From Stenotrophomonas sp. Iso1 (GTDB lineage: Bacteria > Pseudomonadota > Gammaproteobacteria > Xanthomonadales > Xanthomonadaceae): a stretch of 64,000 nt of DNA. Each line of letters starts with the position of its first letter. Positions within the stretch are counted from its first letter, which is position 1. Positions 8,873 to 17,192 of this stretch are shown here, piece by piece. The notes below the pieces were generated by a model. The model was given only the letters and a program-made list of their open reading frames with translations. It was not told the DNA's origin and ran no database searches. A program made the position numbers and the translations under genes. Location: NCBI RefSeq assembly GCF_027497995.1, contig NZ_JAODBT010000001.1:1824488-1888487 (forward strand). The letters run 5' to 3'.

Positions 8873-9328
8873 TCACCCTTCCTCCGCGTCCTCATCAACC
8901 TCCAACCCGGCGCCGGCATTGGGCAGTTCCAGGAATGCCCAGAACGGAACCTTGTCTTCCGCCCAGCGGCTCGCGGTTTCGGAAAGGATGTCGAGCAGCG
9001 TGTCGAAGTCGCCGCTGCTGCCTTGGCGCAGGTCGTTGGCGTCATTGAACAGCAAGGCGTAACCATTGGCCGGTAGCCAAGACAGGTCGCGCAGGCTGTC
9101 GGACAACGCGTCCCAGTTGCGGCCCCGGCCAGGCGGGAAATCCAGCTGCGTGCCAATGCGCATCAACAGTGTGCGTTTGTCGATGCAGCCTTCCAAGTCC
9201 ACGCGCAGCACCTTCAGGCCGGCATCGCGTGCAGCGGCAGCCAATCCGCCGAGGTCGCCATCGCTGACGCCGTAGACGCCGGCCTGGCTGGCGTCTTCCA
9301 GCCCCATGTCGAATCCACTGTCACTCAT
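8873..9328 (-). CDS. Barstar family RNase inhibitor
   Basis: With the ATG at 9328 (GGAGA five to six bases upstream) the protein has 151 residues. Residues about 40-130 match the barstar fold: the segment LKVLRVDLEGCIDKRTLLMRIGTQL followed by GRNWDALSDSLRDLSWLPA contains the NWDAL(D/S)D(C/S)L pattern of barstar that plugs the active site of barnase-type RNases. There is no signal peptide, so it acts in the cytoplasm. Its first eight bases overlap the end of the upstream RNase gene, so the pair is almost surely cotranslated. It lacks the toxin's N-terminal anchor and would protect the producer from unexported or returned enzyme. Confidence 0.9.
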   Translation of the reverse strand: MSDSGFDMGLEDASQAGVYGVSDGDLGGLAAAARDAGLKVLRVDLEGCIDKRTLLMRIGTQLDFPPGRGRNWDALSDSLRDLSWLPANGYALLFNDANDLRQGSSGDFDTLLDILSETASRWAEDKVPFWAFLELPNAGAGLEVDEDAEEG

Positions 9329-9785
9329 GGCGTTCTCCGGTAGCGGGCACTTCGAAGCTGCGGAAACTCTCGTAATGGTTATCGGTGTAGTACCAGGCAT
9401 CGGGTGGATCACCGCCAGTGACGATGCGTTTGGCGCCGCGATGGTTCAGGCCGGGCGTGTCCACCGTGTATTCGCGGTAGTAGCCACGTGGGCGCTGCGG
9501 CAATTGACGCTCGCGGTTGCCGAACACGCTGCCGTCCTGTTTGTGCGGATAAGGTCCGCCGCGTTGGATCAGTGCGATTGTCGCGCGCGCCTCGGGCGGC
9601 AAGAAGGCGGGTAGAGCGTCCCTGTGTGCTGCTTTGGAACGTTGCGGGGCCGGTGGGCTCTCGGTGGCGCCCTGCGTCAACGACGGTGCGAACCTGGGAG
9701 GCGAGGGCTGCTGTAGCGCGCGCATTCCCCACAGTCCGACGATGAGCAGGATTACAGCGGTAACCAGTAATTGGGGCTTACGCAT
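9321..9785 (-). CDS. Barnase-like guanine-specific ribonuclease with N-terminal membrane segment
   Basis: The 154-residue protein starts with a membrane or signal segment (about residues 6-22), then a proline-rich low-complexity stretch to about 60, then a microbial RNase N1/T1 domain. The catalytic set lines up with barnase: Glu105 in YREYTV, Arg120 in AKRIVTG and His137 in TDNHYESF. It would cleave single-stranded RNA after guanine. The missing clear Ala-X-Ala cleavage site leaves open whether it is secreted or stays anchored facing the periplasm. The barstar gene overlaps its stop by eight bases. Confidence 0.9.
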   Translation of the reverse strand: MRKPQLLVTAVILLIVGLWGMRALQQPSPPRFAPSLTQGATESPPAPQRSKAAHRDALPAFLPPEARATIALIQRGGPYPHKQDGSVFGNRERQLPQRPRGYYREYTVDTPGLNHRGAKRIVTGGDPPDAWYYTDNHYESFRSFEVPATGERHE

Positions 9786-9880
9786 CGACGTGGCTGGGTT
9801 CAGCGGACAAGGCGTTGATTATCACGTGCGGACGTCGTTTTTTTTGAACGGCGGGCTTATCGGCGGTGCTTCACATCGAG

Positions 9881-9903
9881 GTAACAACGGCGGCAGTTGT
9901 TAC
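9881..9903. promoter_or_regulatory. 23-bp dyad upstream of sodA, candidate operator
   Basis: GTAACAAC and GTTGTTAC are perfect 8-bp arms separated by GGCGGCA. The dyad sits 96 bases before the RNase start and about 50 bases upstream of the sodA -35 element, in the divergent gap. The regulator is unknown. Confidence 0.55.
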
Positions 9904-9954
9904 GCCAAGTAATGCGAGGCCCAACGGCGGGACAAAGTTTCCTTTACACCGGCC

Positions 9955-9983
9955 TTGGTAAGTTACGACTTCGTCCCTACTAT
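9955..9983 (+). promoter_or_regulatory. Candidate sigma70-type promoter of sodA
   Basis: TTGGTA (9955-9960) and TACTAT (9978-9983) are separated by exactly 17 bases, each matching four of six consensus positions. A start near 9990 would give a leader of about 57 bases before the sodA ATG. Confidence 0.5.
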
Positions 9984-10046
9984 TCACTGCGCATCGCCCG
10001 GTTTCTCACCGGGCGCAGAACCCAGGCAATCAGACGGAGATCCCTC

Positions 10047-10658
<612 letters not shown>

Positions 10659-10713
10659 GATGGCCGATAAGACTGCTGCGGTACCGTGATGGTACTGATG
10701 CAGACTGAAGTAC

Positions 10714-10741
10714 AAAGGCCGGGCATTGCCCGGCCTTTTTT
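10714..10741 (+). terminator. Intrinsic terminator of sodA
   Basis: AAAGGCCGGGC pairs with GCCCGGCCTTT around a three-base loop and runs into a T tract. It is a classic factor-independent terminator and may serve the convergent gene as well. Confidence 0.9.
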
Positions 10742-10762
10742 GTTCACCGCCCGCAATCGCGG

Positions 10763-11593
10763 TCAGGGAGTCTTTGGAACGGCTTCCACTTCTTCGGTTG
10801 CTTCGGCCGGTACCGTCTGGGTCAACCGCAGGGTAGCCATCGTGCCAAGCCGCTGCGCTTCGCTGGAGTCATTGGCGGGCAGTTCGATGACCTGCTGACG
10901 GATGTCGGCGAAGCTGCGCACTTGGTACAGCACGTCCATACCGTGCTCATCGCTGCCACTGCGCGGGCGTATATCGCCGTGGCGCATGGACGGATTGCGC
11001 CGCGCCGGTTGGAAGCCGGGCAGTTGCCGCACCAGTTCTTCGGTAGGGGCAGCAAAGTCGCCGACGATCAGCGAGGGCAGGCCGTCACTGGTGGCATCCA
11101 TCCAGGAGCGCAGGTCGGCGGCTTGGTGGCCGCGCGCGATCGGGGTGTTATCGGCAGGAAGCATGGTGGCCGCATAAAGATTCAAGCGCGCGCGCTGCAG
11201 TTCCAGGCGCTGCATGCCGGCGGCGGTGGGTGCCAGGTCGCCATGCAGCAGGGTAACGGCGTCTTCCAGAGTGGTCAGGCGCGACAGCACAGCGTGGCCA
11301 TGGCGCGCGGGTTGGCTAGGGCGGTCGGCACTGATGAAGTCGCAGCTGTACTTCAGGCGGCTGCCCAACCAGCAGGCAGGGTTTGAGCCGGTGCTGGACT
11401 GGTTTACGTCCTGCACCACGATCACGTCCGCATGCAGCTCTTCCATGAGTGCAGCAATACGGTCGCGGTTATCGGTCCAACTGCTTTCGGTGGCCGGCAA
11501 GCGCAGGCTGGCGATCTTGATCACCGGCATCGTCGGCTCGGCCAACACGGAGAAGGAAAGCACCAACAGTCCAAAACAACCCAGACGCAGCAT
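10763..11593 (-). CDS. Exported endonuclease/exonuclease/phosphatase-fold protein, probably degenerate
   Basis: The 276-residue product has a signal peptide (residues 1-18, cleavage near VLA-EP). The body resembles the EEP (DNase I-like) fold: DVIVVQDVN at the place of the usual metal-binding Glu, LIVGDF at the GDFN position, and GMDVLYQ at the IDYI/MD position. The expected catalytic residues are altered: QD for QE, GDFAAP without the Asn, and no final SDHxP motif, where the sequence instead reads GTMATLRL. It may therefore bind but not cleave its substrate. It is convergent with sodA and divergent from the peptide transporter. Confidence 0.7.
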   Translation of the reverse strand: MLRLGCFGLLVLSFSVLAEPTMPVIKIASLRLPATESSWTDNRDRIAALMEELHADVIVVQDVNQSSTGSNPACWLGSRLKYSCDFISADRPSQPARHGHAVLSRLTTLEDAVTLLHGDLAPTAAGMQRLELQRARLNLYAATMLPADNTPIARGHQAADLRSWMDATSDGLPSLIVGDFAAPTEELVRQLPGFQPARRNPSMRHGDIRPRSGSDEHGMDVLYQVRSFADIRQQVIELPANDSSEAQRLGTMATLRLTQTVPAEATEEVEAVPKTP

Positions 11594-11753
11594 TGCAACG
11601 GCTCAGGGAAAGGGAGTGCTTATCGTAATCCGGTCGCCGTCCAAGCCGCGTGCACGGCATCTCTGATGCGGCGCGGTACGGCAACGGAGGGTGCGCGTGA
11701 TGGCGGCACGATGGGTTACGCTTGCAACCTTTGTATCAACTGATCGCCTCCAG

Positions 11754-13331
11754 ATGACGACCAATCACGTAGCAGCAAATCCCGCCCCATCCGGCAAAAT
11801 GCCCCGCCAGATTCCCTACATCATCGGCAATGAGGGCTGTGAGCGATTCAGCTTCTACGGGATGCGCAACATCCTGGTGCAGTTCCTGATCACCTCCACG
11901 CTGCTGCAGCACATTCTGGATTCGGGTGAGCGCGCGCTGGCGGCCAAAGACCTGATGCACACCTTCATGATTGGTGTGTACTTCTTCCCGCTGCTGGGCG
12001 GCTGGGTCGCCGACCGTTTCTTCGGCAAGTACAACACCATCCTGTCCTTCAGCCTGATCTACTGCCTGGGCCATGCGTTTCTGGCGGTGTTCGAGGACAG
12101 CCGCATGGGCTTCTTCGCCGGTCTGGGCCTGATCGCCTTTGGCGCCGGTGGCATCAAGCCGCTGGTGGCGTCGTTTGTCGGCGACCAGTTCGACCAGACC
12201 AACAAGCACCTCGCCAAGAAGGTGTTTGACGCCTTTTATTGGATCATCAACTTCGGCTCGCTGTTCGCCTCGCTGAGCATGCCGCTGTTCCTGAAGAACT
12301 TCGGCCCGTCGATTGCCTTCGGCATCCCCGGCCTGTTGATGTTTATTGCCACCTTCGTGTTCTGGCTGGGCCGCAAAAAGTACGTGCTGATCAAGCCGGA
12401 CACTGCCGAAAACCCGCATTCCTTCAGCAAGGTAATTCGCACTGCATTGTTCGAACAGAAGGCTGGCAAGGGCCGTCCGGGCATGCTGTTGGCCGGCCTG
12501 GGTGTGGTGGCTGCGGTGGCCTCGCTGGCGATGACGCCGGTGCTGGGCTTTGTGATTGCCGCGTGTATTGCACTGGTATTGATCATTGCCGGCGTGGGCG
12601 GCGGCGCGTGGCTGCAGCTGGATCGGGCCCGGGGCATCCACCCCGATGAAGCGGTCAATGGCGTGCGTAACGTGCTGCGGGTGCTGGTGATCTTCGCGCT
12701 GGTCACGCCGTTCCATTCGCTGTTCGACCAAAAGGCGTCCACCTGGGTGCTGCAGGGCGAAGAGATGACCAAGCCGGCATGGTTTGTAGCCTCGCAGATG
12801 CAGGCATTGAACCCGGCGTTGGTGATGATCCTGATTCCGTTCAACAACCTGGTGCTGTACCCGATGCTCGCCAAGTTTGGCTGGGAGCCGACCGCGCTGC
12901 GCCGCATGACCGCCGGTATCGCCTTCAGTGGCCTGGCCTGGATTGTGATTGGCGGCATCCAGGTGGTGATGGATGGCGGCGAGCCGATGTCCATCGTCTG
13001 GCAGGTGCTGCCGTATGCGCTGCTCACCTTCGGTGAGGTGCTGGTGTCGGCTACCGGCCTGGAGTTCGCTTACAGCCAGGCCCCGCAGACGATGAAGGGC
13101 GTGGTGATGAGCTTCTGGAACCTGACCACCACGATCGGCAACCTGTGGGTGCTGCTGGCCAACTTCGCGGTGCGCAACGACACGGTGACCGGTAACATCG
13201 CCACGACCGGCTTGAGCGTGACTGCCTTCCAGATGTTCTTCTTTGCCGGGTTCGCGCTGTTGGCGGCCCTTGCATTCGGCTGGTACGCACGCAGATACAA
13301 GCTGGTCGACAATTACCGTGCGGCAGCCTGA
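11754..13331 (+). CDS. POT/PTR family proton-coupled peptide transporter
   Basis: A major facilitator protein of the proton-dependent oligopeptide transporter family, 525 residues from the ATG at 11754; an upstream GTG at 11691 would add 21 residues that look non-family. The family signature appears near the start: IGNEGCERFSFYGMRNIL carries the E-x-x-E-R-F-x-Y/F-Y-G motif used for proton coupling. The later FGAGGIKPLVASFVGDQF matches the second PTR signature. About 12 to 14 membrane segments are present. It should import di- and tripeptides into the cytoplasm. The rhomboid gene begins 12 bases after its stop. Confidence 0.93.
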   Translation: MTTNHVAANPAPSGKMPRQIPYIIGNEGCERFSFYGMRNILVQFLITSTLLQHILDSGERALAAKDLMHTFMIGVYFFPLLGGWVADRFFGKYNTILSFSLIYCLGHAFLAVFEDSRMGFFAGLGLIAFGAGGIKPLVASFVGDQFDQTNKHLAKKVFDAFYWIINFGSLFASLSMPLFLKNFGPSIAFGIPGLLMFIATFVFWLGRKKYVLIKPDTAENPHSFSKVIRTALFEQKAGKGRPGMLLAGLGVVAAVASLAMTPVLGFVIAACIALVLIIAGVGGGAWLQLDRARGIHPDEAVNGVRNVLRVLVIFALVTPFHSLFDQKASTWVLQGEEMTKPAWFVASQMQALNPALVMILIPFNNLVLYPMLAKFGWEPTALRRMTAGIAFSGLAWIVIGGIQVVMDGGEPMSIVWQVLPYALLTFGEVLVSATGLEFAYSQAPQTMKGVVMSFWNLTTTIGNLWVLLANFAVRNDTVTGNIATTGLSVTAFQMFFFAGFALLAALAFGWYARRYKLVDNYRAAA

Positions 13332-13343
13332 GCCTGATTACCC

Positions 13344-13964
13344 ATGAGCGGAATGTTCACCCTGATCCTGATCGCCGTCACCGCCCTGGTGTCGTGGATG
13401 GCGTTTTCCAATAAAAAGCTGGCCGACCGGTTGATCTTGTGGCCGCCGGCCATCGATCGCCACAAGCAGTACGACCGGTTGGTGACTTACGGTTTCCTGC
13501 ATGCGGATTTCTCGCACCTGCTGTTCAACATGGTCACGCTGTTCTTCTTCGGGCGGCCGATTGAAGCGCTGATGGGGCGGCTGACCGGGCATTGGTGGGT
13601 GTTCCCGTTGTTCTATCTGGCGGCGCTGGTGATCTCGATCCTGCCCAGCTATCTGAAGAACCAGAAGAATCCGAACTACCTCAGCTTGGGTGCCTCGGGT
13701 GCGGTGTCGGCGGTGTTGTTCGCTTTCATCCTGGTTTCGCCGTGGTCGCTGATCTTCGTGTTCTTCATCCCGGCACCGGCCATCCTGTATGCCCTGTTCT
13801 ACGTCGGCTACAGCATCTGGATGGACAAGAAGGGCGCGGACAACGTTAACCACAGTGCGCACTTGGCGGGTGCGGCGTTCGGTGTGATGTTCATGCTGTT
13901 CATGTCACCGGACCTGCTGCAGCACTTCATGACCAGCCTGATGAACCCCAGTTTCGGCCGCTGA
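13344..13964 (+). CDS. Rhomboid family intramembrane serine protease
   Basis: This 206-residue membrane protein has about six hydrophobic segments. The catalytic serine lies in LSLGASGAVSA (GASG motif) and the catalytic histidine in NHSAHLAGAAFG, with HLLFNM in the second segment, as in GlpG-like proteases. It should cleave membrane-spanning substrates within the bilayer. It starts 12 bases after the peptide transporter and is likely cotranscribed; that pairing recurs in related genomes as far as I recall. A perfect hairpin follows. Confidence 0.93.
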   Translation: MSGMFTLILIAVTALVSWMAFSNKKLADRLILWPPAIDRHKQYDRLVTYGFLHADFSHLLFNMVTLFFFGRPIEALMGRLTGHWWVFPLFYLAALVISILPSYLKNQKNPNYLSLGASGAVSAVLFAFILVSPWSLIFVFFIPAPAILYALFYVGYSIWMDKKGADNVNHSAHLAGAAFGVMFMLFMSPDLLQHFMTSLMNPSFGR

Positions 13965-13988
13965 CCCCTCACGGCGTTGCGGTGTGAT

Positions 13989-14022
13989 GGACAAGGCGGT
14001 GCTTGCACCGCCTTGTCCGTTT
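13989..14022 (+). terminator. Hairpin after the rhomboid gene
   Basis: GGACAAGGCGGTGC (13989-14002) and GCACCGCCTTGTCC (14005-14018) are perfect complements with the loop formed by CTTG, followed by GTTTCC. Confidence 0.75.
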
Positions 14023-14175
14023 CCGGGCCAGAGCGGGAGCGATTGGGTTACACGGGACAGCCCGCGCGCTGTCTTGACCCGGTCATCAAACGGGATGTTG
14101 CAAAGTACTCAGTGGCGCTGTTCTGGTGATGTATTTGAAGCGCGCCCCTTCCATCAGCAGCCACGGAAACCCGTA

Positions 14176-14469
14176 ATGACCGCCAACCCAAAGTCCCCGA
14201 GTCCCGTTGACCATAACCCGACGCAGGCGCGTTTTGAAACCGAGGTGGACGGACACCTTGCGGTGCTGGAGTACGTGCTTGAGGACGGCAGCATGGTCAT
14301 CACCCACACCGGAGTGCCAGAGGCTATCGGTGGGCGCGGGATTGCCGCCGACCTCACCCGTGCTGCGTTGGCGCATGCGCGCGCGGCTGGTTTGAAAGTG
14401 GTGCCGGCGTGCGCTTACGCGGCGACTTTCATGCAGCGTCATTCCGAGTACACGGATCTGCTGGGATAA
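14176..14469 (+). CDS. Small GNAT-fold acetyltransferase (YjdJ type)
   Basis: With the ATG at 14176 the protein has 97 residues, the usual size for the YjdJ-like minimal GNAT domain. The acetyl-CoA loop is visible as VPEAIGGRGIAADLTRAAL (about residues 47-65), followed by a helix ARAAGLKVVPACAYAATFM with the family's C-A-Y ending. Such proteins have the GNAT core only and their acceptor is not known. The longer upstream reading of the frame includes non-family sequence. The DUF3298 lipoprotein gene follows after 57 bases. Confidence 0.82.
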   Translation: MTANPKSPSPVDHNPTQARFETEVDGHLAVLEYVLEDGSMVITHTGVPEAIGGRGIAADLTRAALAHARAAGLKVVPACAYAATFMQRHSEYTDLLG

Positions 14470-14526
14470 TCGGCGCGGGCGGCCGGCCCATGGGGGGTCC
14501 GGCAGGATCACCGAGGAAAGAAACGA

Positions 14527-15360
14527 ATGAACAGGTTTGCACAGGGATCGTTTGCGGCAGCGACGCTGCTGCTGGCGTTGGCAGGATGCAATAAGGACGG
14601 GCAACAGGACGTGGTAGCGCCGGCGCCGGAGCAAGTGGCAGCGCCGACCGAGACCGCGCCGGGGGCCGCGCCGATCAACCTGAGTGATGTCATCGAACAC
14701 ACCCCCAGCTACATGGTGGGCATCAGTTATCCTCCGGCGGCGGCCAAGTATCCGGGCCTGGCGCAGGAGTTGACGAGCTATGCCGAGCACGCCAAGGCTG
14801 AGCTGCTCAAGGCCGCCAGCGAGCTGGGTAACGACAAACCCACCGCGCCTTACGAGCTGTCGCTGTCTTTCGACATGCTGATCGACACGCCCAAGGTGGT
14901 TGCGGTCTCGGCCGATGGCAGCAGCTACACCGGTGGCGCGCACGGCCAGCCGCTGGTGGCGCGTTTTGTCTGGTTGCCGGAGCAGCAAAAGCTACTCAAG
15001 GCCGAAGACCTGATCAACACGGCCAAGGGCTGGCAGGCGGTCAGCGACTACGTGGAAGACAAATTGCTGGAACAGGCCACCGTCCGCGCCCAGGGCGAGG
15101 AGCTTTCGCCGGAAGAACAGCAGGAGCAGGTGCGCAACCTGTCCCGGATGATCGACGAAGGCACCGCACCAGAGCCAGCCAACTTCTCGCAGTTCCAGCC
15201 GGTGCTGGACGGCGCGGGCCACATCAGCGCCTTGCGCTTCGTGTTCCCGCCGTACCAGGTCGGCCCGTATTCCGACGGCACCCAGTCCGTGGATGTGCCG
15301 GCGGCAGCGCTGCTGCCCAACGTGGCCGCAGATTACCGGGAGTTGTTCTCGCGCAACTGA
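14527..15360 (+). CDS. DUF3298 (RsiV-like) lipoprotein
   Basis: The 277-residue protein has a lipobox LALAGC (Cys21), so it should be a lipoprotein of the envelope. A low-complexity Pro/Ala linker runs to about residue 50. The body has GGAHGQPLVARFVWLPEQQKLL, the hallmark of the DUF3298 family found in RsiV, and ends with RFVFPPYQVGPYSDGTQSV, the second conserved block of that family. No partner sigma factor is adjacent, so an anti-sigma role is not implied. A strong AGGAAAG site precedes the ATG. cfa follows after 16 bases. Confidence 0.85.
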   Translation: MNRFAQGSFAAATLLLALAGCNKDGQQDVVAPAPEQVAAPTETAPGAAPINLSDVIEHTPSYMVGISYPPAAAKYPGLAQELTSYAEHAKAELLKAASELGNDKPTAPYELSLSFDMLIDTPKVVAVSADGSSYTGGAHGQPLVARFVWLPEQQKLLKAEDLINTAKGWQAVSDYVEDKLLEQATVRAQGEELSPEEQQEQVRNLSRMIDEGTAPEPANFSQFQPVLDGAGHISALRFVFPPYQVGPYSDGTQSVDVPAAALLPNVAADYRELFSRN

Positions 15361-15376
15361 ATCGTGGAGGCCAGCG

Positions 15377-16492
15377 ATGGATGCAGGGTTGCAACGACGT
15401 GTCGAGGCATTGTTGCAGGAAGCGGACGTTATCCCCGGGGGAACCCGTTCGCAGGATATCGACATCCATGACCCGCGCTTTTATGCGCGGGTGCTGGCCA
15501 GCGGTTCGCTCGGGCTGGGCGAAAGCTACATGGATGGCTGGTGGCAGGCGCATTCGCTGGATGGCTTGCTGACCCATCTGTTGGATGCACGGCTGGACGA
15601 ACGCGTGCATGGCAGTGGTGAAGTGTGGGATGCGCTCAAGGCCAAGCTGTTCAACCTGCAGGCCGGGCAGGGCAGCTACGAAGTAGGCAAGCGCCACTAC
15701 GACCTCGGTAATGATCTGTACCGGGCGATGCTCGGCAAACGGCTGGTCTACAGCTGTGGCTACTGGCGCGATGCCGACAACCTCGATGATGCCCAGGAAG
15801 CCAAGCTGGAGTTGATCTGTCGCAAGCTTGGCCTGCGCCCGGGTATGCGCGTGTTGGATATTGGCTGTGGGTGGGGTGAGGCACTCAAATACGCGGCGCA
15901 GCGCTATGGCGTGCAGGGCGTGGGCGTGACCATCTCCGCAGAGCAGGCTGCGTTTGCGCGCGAGCTGTGTGCCGGCTTGCCAGTGGACATCCGTCTGCAG
16001 GATTACCACGAACTGGATGAGCCCTTCGACGCGATTCTGTCGGTGGGTATGTTCGAGCATGTCGGGGTCAAGAACTACCGCGCCTATTTTGAAGTCGCCC
16101 GTCGCTGTCTCAGCGAAGAAGGGCTGTTCCTACTTCATAGCATCGGCACCAACATCAGCCGTGACCACACTGACCCGTGGATCGCCAAGTACATCTTCCC
16201 CAACTCAATGCTGCCCTCGGCTGCACAGATCACTGCTGCGATGGAAGGTTTGTTCGTACTGGAGGACTGGCACAACTTCGGCACCGACTATGACCGCACG
16301 CTGCAGGCGTGGCGCAGCAATGTGGAGGCGGCCTGGGGCCAGCTTGATCCGCGTTACGACGAGCGCTTCCGGCGGATGTGGCGCTTCTATCTGGCAGCCT
16401 CGATGGCGACGTTTCGCACCCGCCATTCGCAGCTGTGGCAGTTGGTGTTGTCGCCGCGCGGCCAGCGTGGTGGCTATTGGGCAGCTCGATGA
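15377..16492 (+). CDS. cfa: Cyclopropane-fatty-acyl-phospholipid synthase
   Basis: This enzyme adds a methylene group from S-adenosylmethionine to cis double bonds of phospholipid acyl chains at the membrane, stiffening it against acid and other stress. With the ATG at 15377 (GGAGG just upstream) there are 371 residues. YSCGYW (Cys127) is the conserved cysteine, LDIGCGWGE (160-168) binds SAM, and VGMFEHVG plus the C-terminal RMWRFYL are family blocks. It follows the DUF3298 lipoprotein by 16 bases. The 198-base gap to the next gene has no clear terminator. Confidence 0.95.
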   Translation: MDAGLQRRVEALLQEADVIPGGTRSQDIDIHDPRFYARVLASGSLGLGESYMDGWWQAHSLDGLLTHLLDARLDERVHGSGEVWDALKAKLFNLQAGQGSYEVGKRHYDLGNDLYRAMLGKRLVYSCGYWRDADNLDDAQEAKLELICRKLGLRPGMRVLDIGCGWGEALKYAAQRYGVQGVGVTISAEQAAFARELCAGLPVDIRLQDYHELDEPFDAILSVGMFEHVGVKNYRAYFEVARRCLSEEGLFLLHSIGTNISRDHTDPWIAKYIFPNSMLPSAAQITAAMEGLFVLEDWHNFGTDYDRTLQAWRSNVEAAWGQLDPRYDERFRRMWRFYLAASMATFRTRHSQLWQLVLSPRGQRGGYWAAR

Positions 16493-16566
16493 GGTTCGCG
16501 GCGTCCGGTCGTTCTCCGGCTTGAAGGCGGCCGATTAGGGCAGGAAGTCGTTCCGCCACAACAGTC

Positions 16567-16587
16567 TCACGATTAATGAGATCGTGA
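16567..16587. promoter_or_regulatory. Candidate MarR operator
   Basis: TCACGAT and ATCGTGA are perfect 7-bp arms around TAATGAG, 103 bases upstream of the marR-like gene. MarR proteins bind such short dyads as dimers, usually in front of their own operon. Confidence 0.45.
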
Positions 16588-16632
16588 CAAAGTCAAGCCC
16601 CGGGTAACTCAATGCTCCTTGATGAAAATTAA

Positions 16633-16663
16633 TTCACTCATTGATATTTCATTTCTGTAATAT
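16633..16663 (+). promoter_or_regulatory. Candidate promoter of the MarR-FUSC operon
   Basis: An AT-rich stretch holds TGTAATAT with the extended -10 TAATAT at 16658-16663. TTCACT at 16633-16638 could be a -35 element, although the 19-base spacing is long. The leader would be about 20 bases. Confidence 0.35.
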
Positions 16664-16690
16664 GTTGGCGGTCCTCCATGCCGCCAATCA

Positions 16691-17185
16691 ATGAGCAGCT
16701 TCGATCCCACCGAATCCCGCATCAACGCCACCTGCCGTCGCTGGCCGGGATTCCCGCGTGAGCCTGCGGTGCTGGTTCGGCTGATCAAGGGGCTCTACAA
16801 GAGCGTGCACGACCACGCCAACGCGGTGCTGCGTGATTTCGACCTGTGCCACGGCGAATACAACGTATTGATGATGTTGTACGGAACGCCTGATCGCCTG
16901 CTTGGGCCGTCTGAGTTGGCTGGGGCCGCAACGGAAAAGTCCGCCAACATCACGCGCCTTACCGACTTGCTATGCCGCAAAGGGCTGATCGAACGCATCC
17001 CGCATGCCGAAGATCGCCGCAAGCTGGAGTTGCGTCTGACACCAGAAGGCGTTGCTTGCGTCGAAAGCGTATTGCCGCGCATGTCCGAACTGCTGCTGAC
17101 AGAAATGAAGGGCCTGGACGGTGCCGAACAGCATCAACTGGAAGGCCTGCTGAAAAAAATGCTCGACGGCATCGACACAATCTGA
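16691..17185 (+). CDS. MarR family transcriptional regulator
   Basis: A 164-residue winged helix-turn-helix protein. The DNA-binding segment is GPSELAGAATEKSANITRLTDLLCRKGLIER (described in two parts: recognition helix around EKSANITRL and wing around RIPHAEDRRKLEL with the typical DxRxxxL). It is the first gene of a four-gene operon, seven bases before the FUSC gene, which is the layout of efflux operons controlled by a MarR repressor that lets go when a phenolic or toxic ligand binds. The ligand cannot be read from sequence. Confidence 0.92.
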   Translation: MSSFDPTESRINATCRRWPGFPREPAVLVRLIKGLYKSVHDHANAVLRDFDLCHGEYNVLMMLYGTPDRLLGPSELAGAATEKSANITRLTDLLCRKGLIERIPHAEDRRKLELRLTPEGVACVESVLPRMSELLLTEMKGLDGAEQHQLEGLLKKMLDGIDTI

Positions 17186-17192
17186 GCCATCC

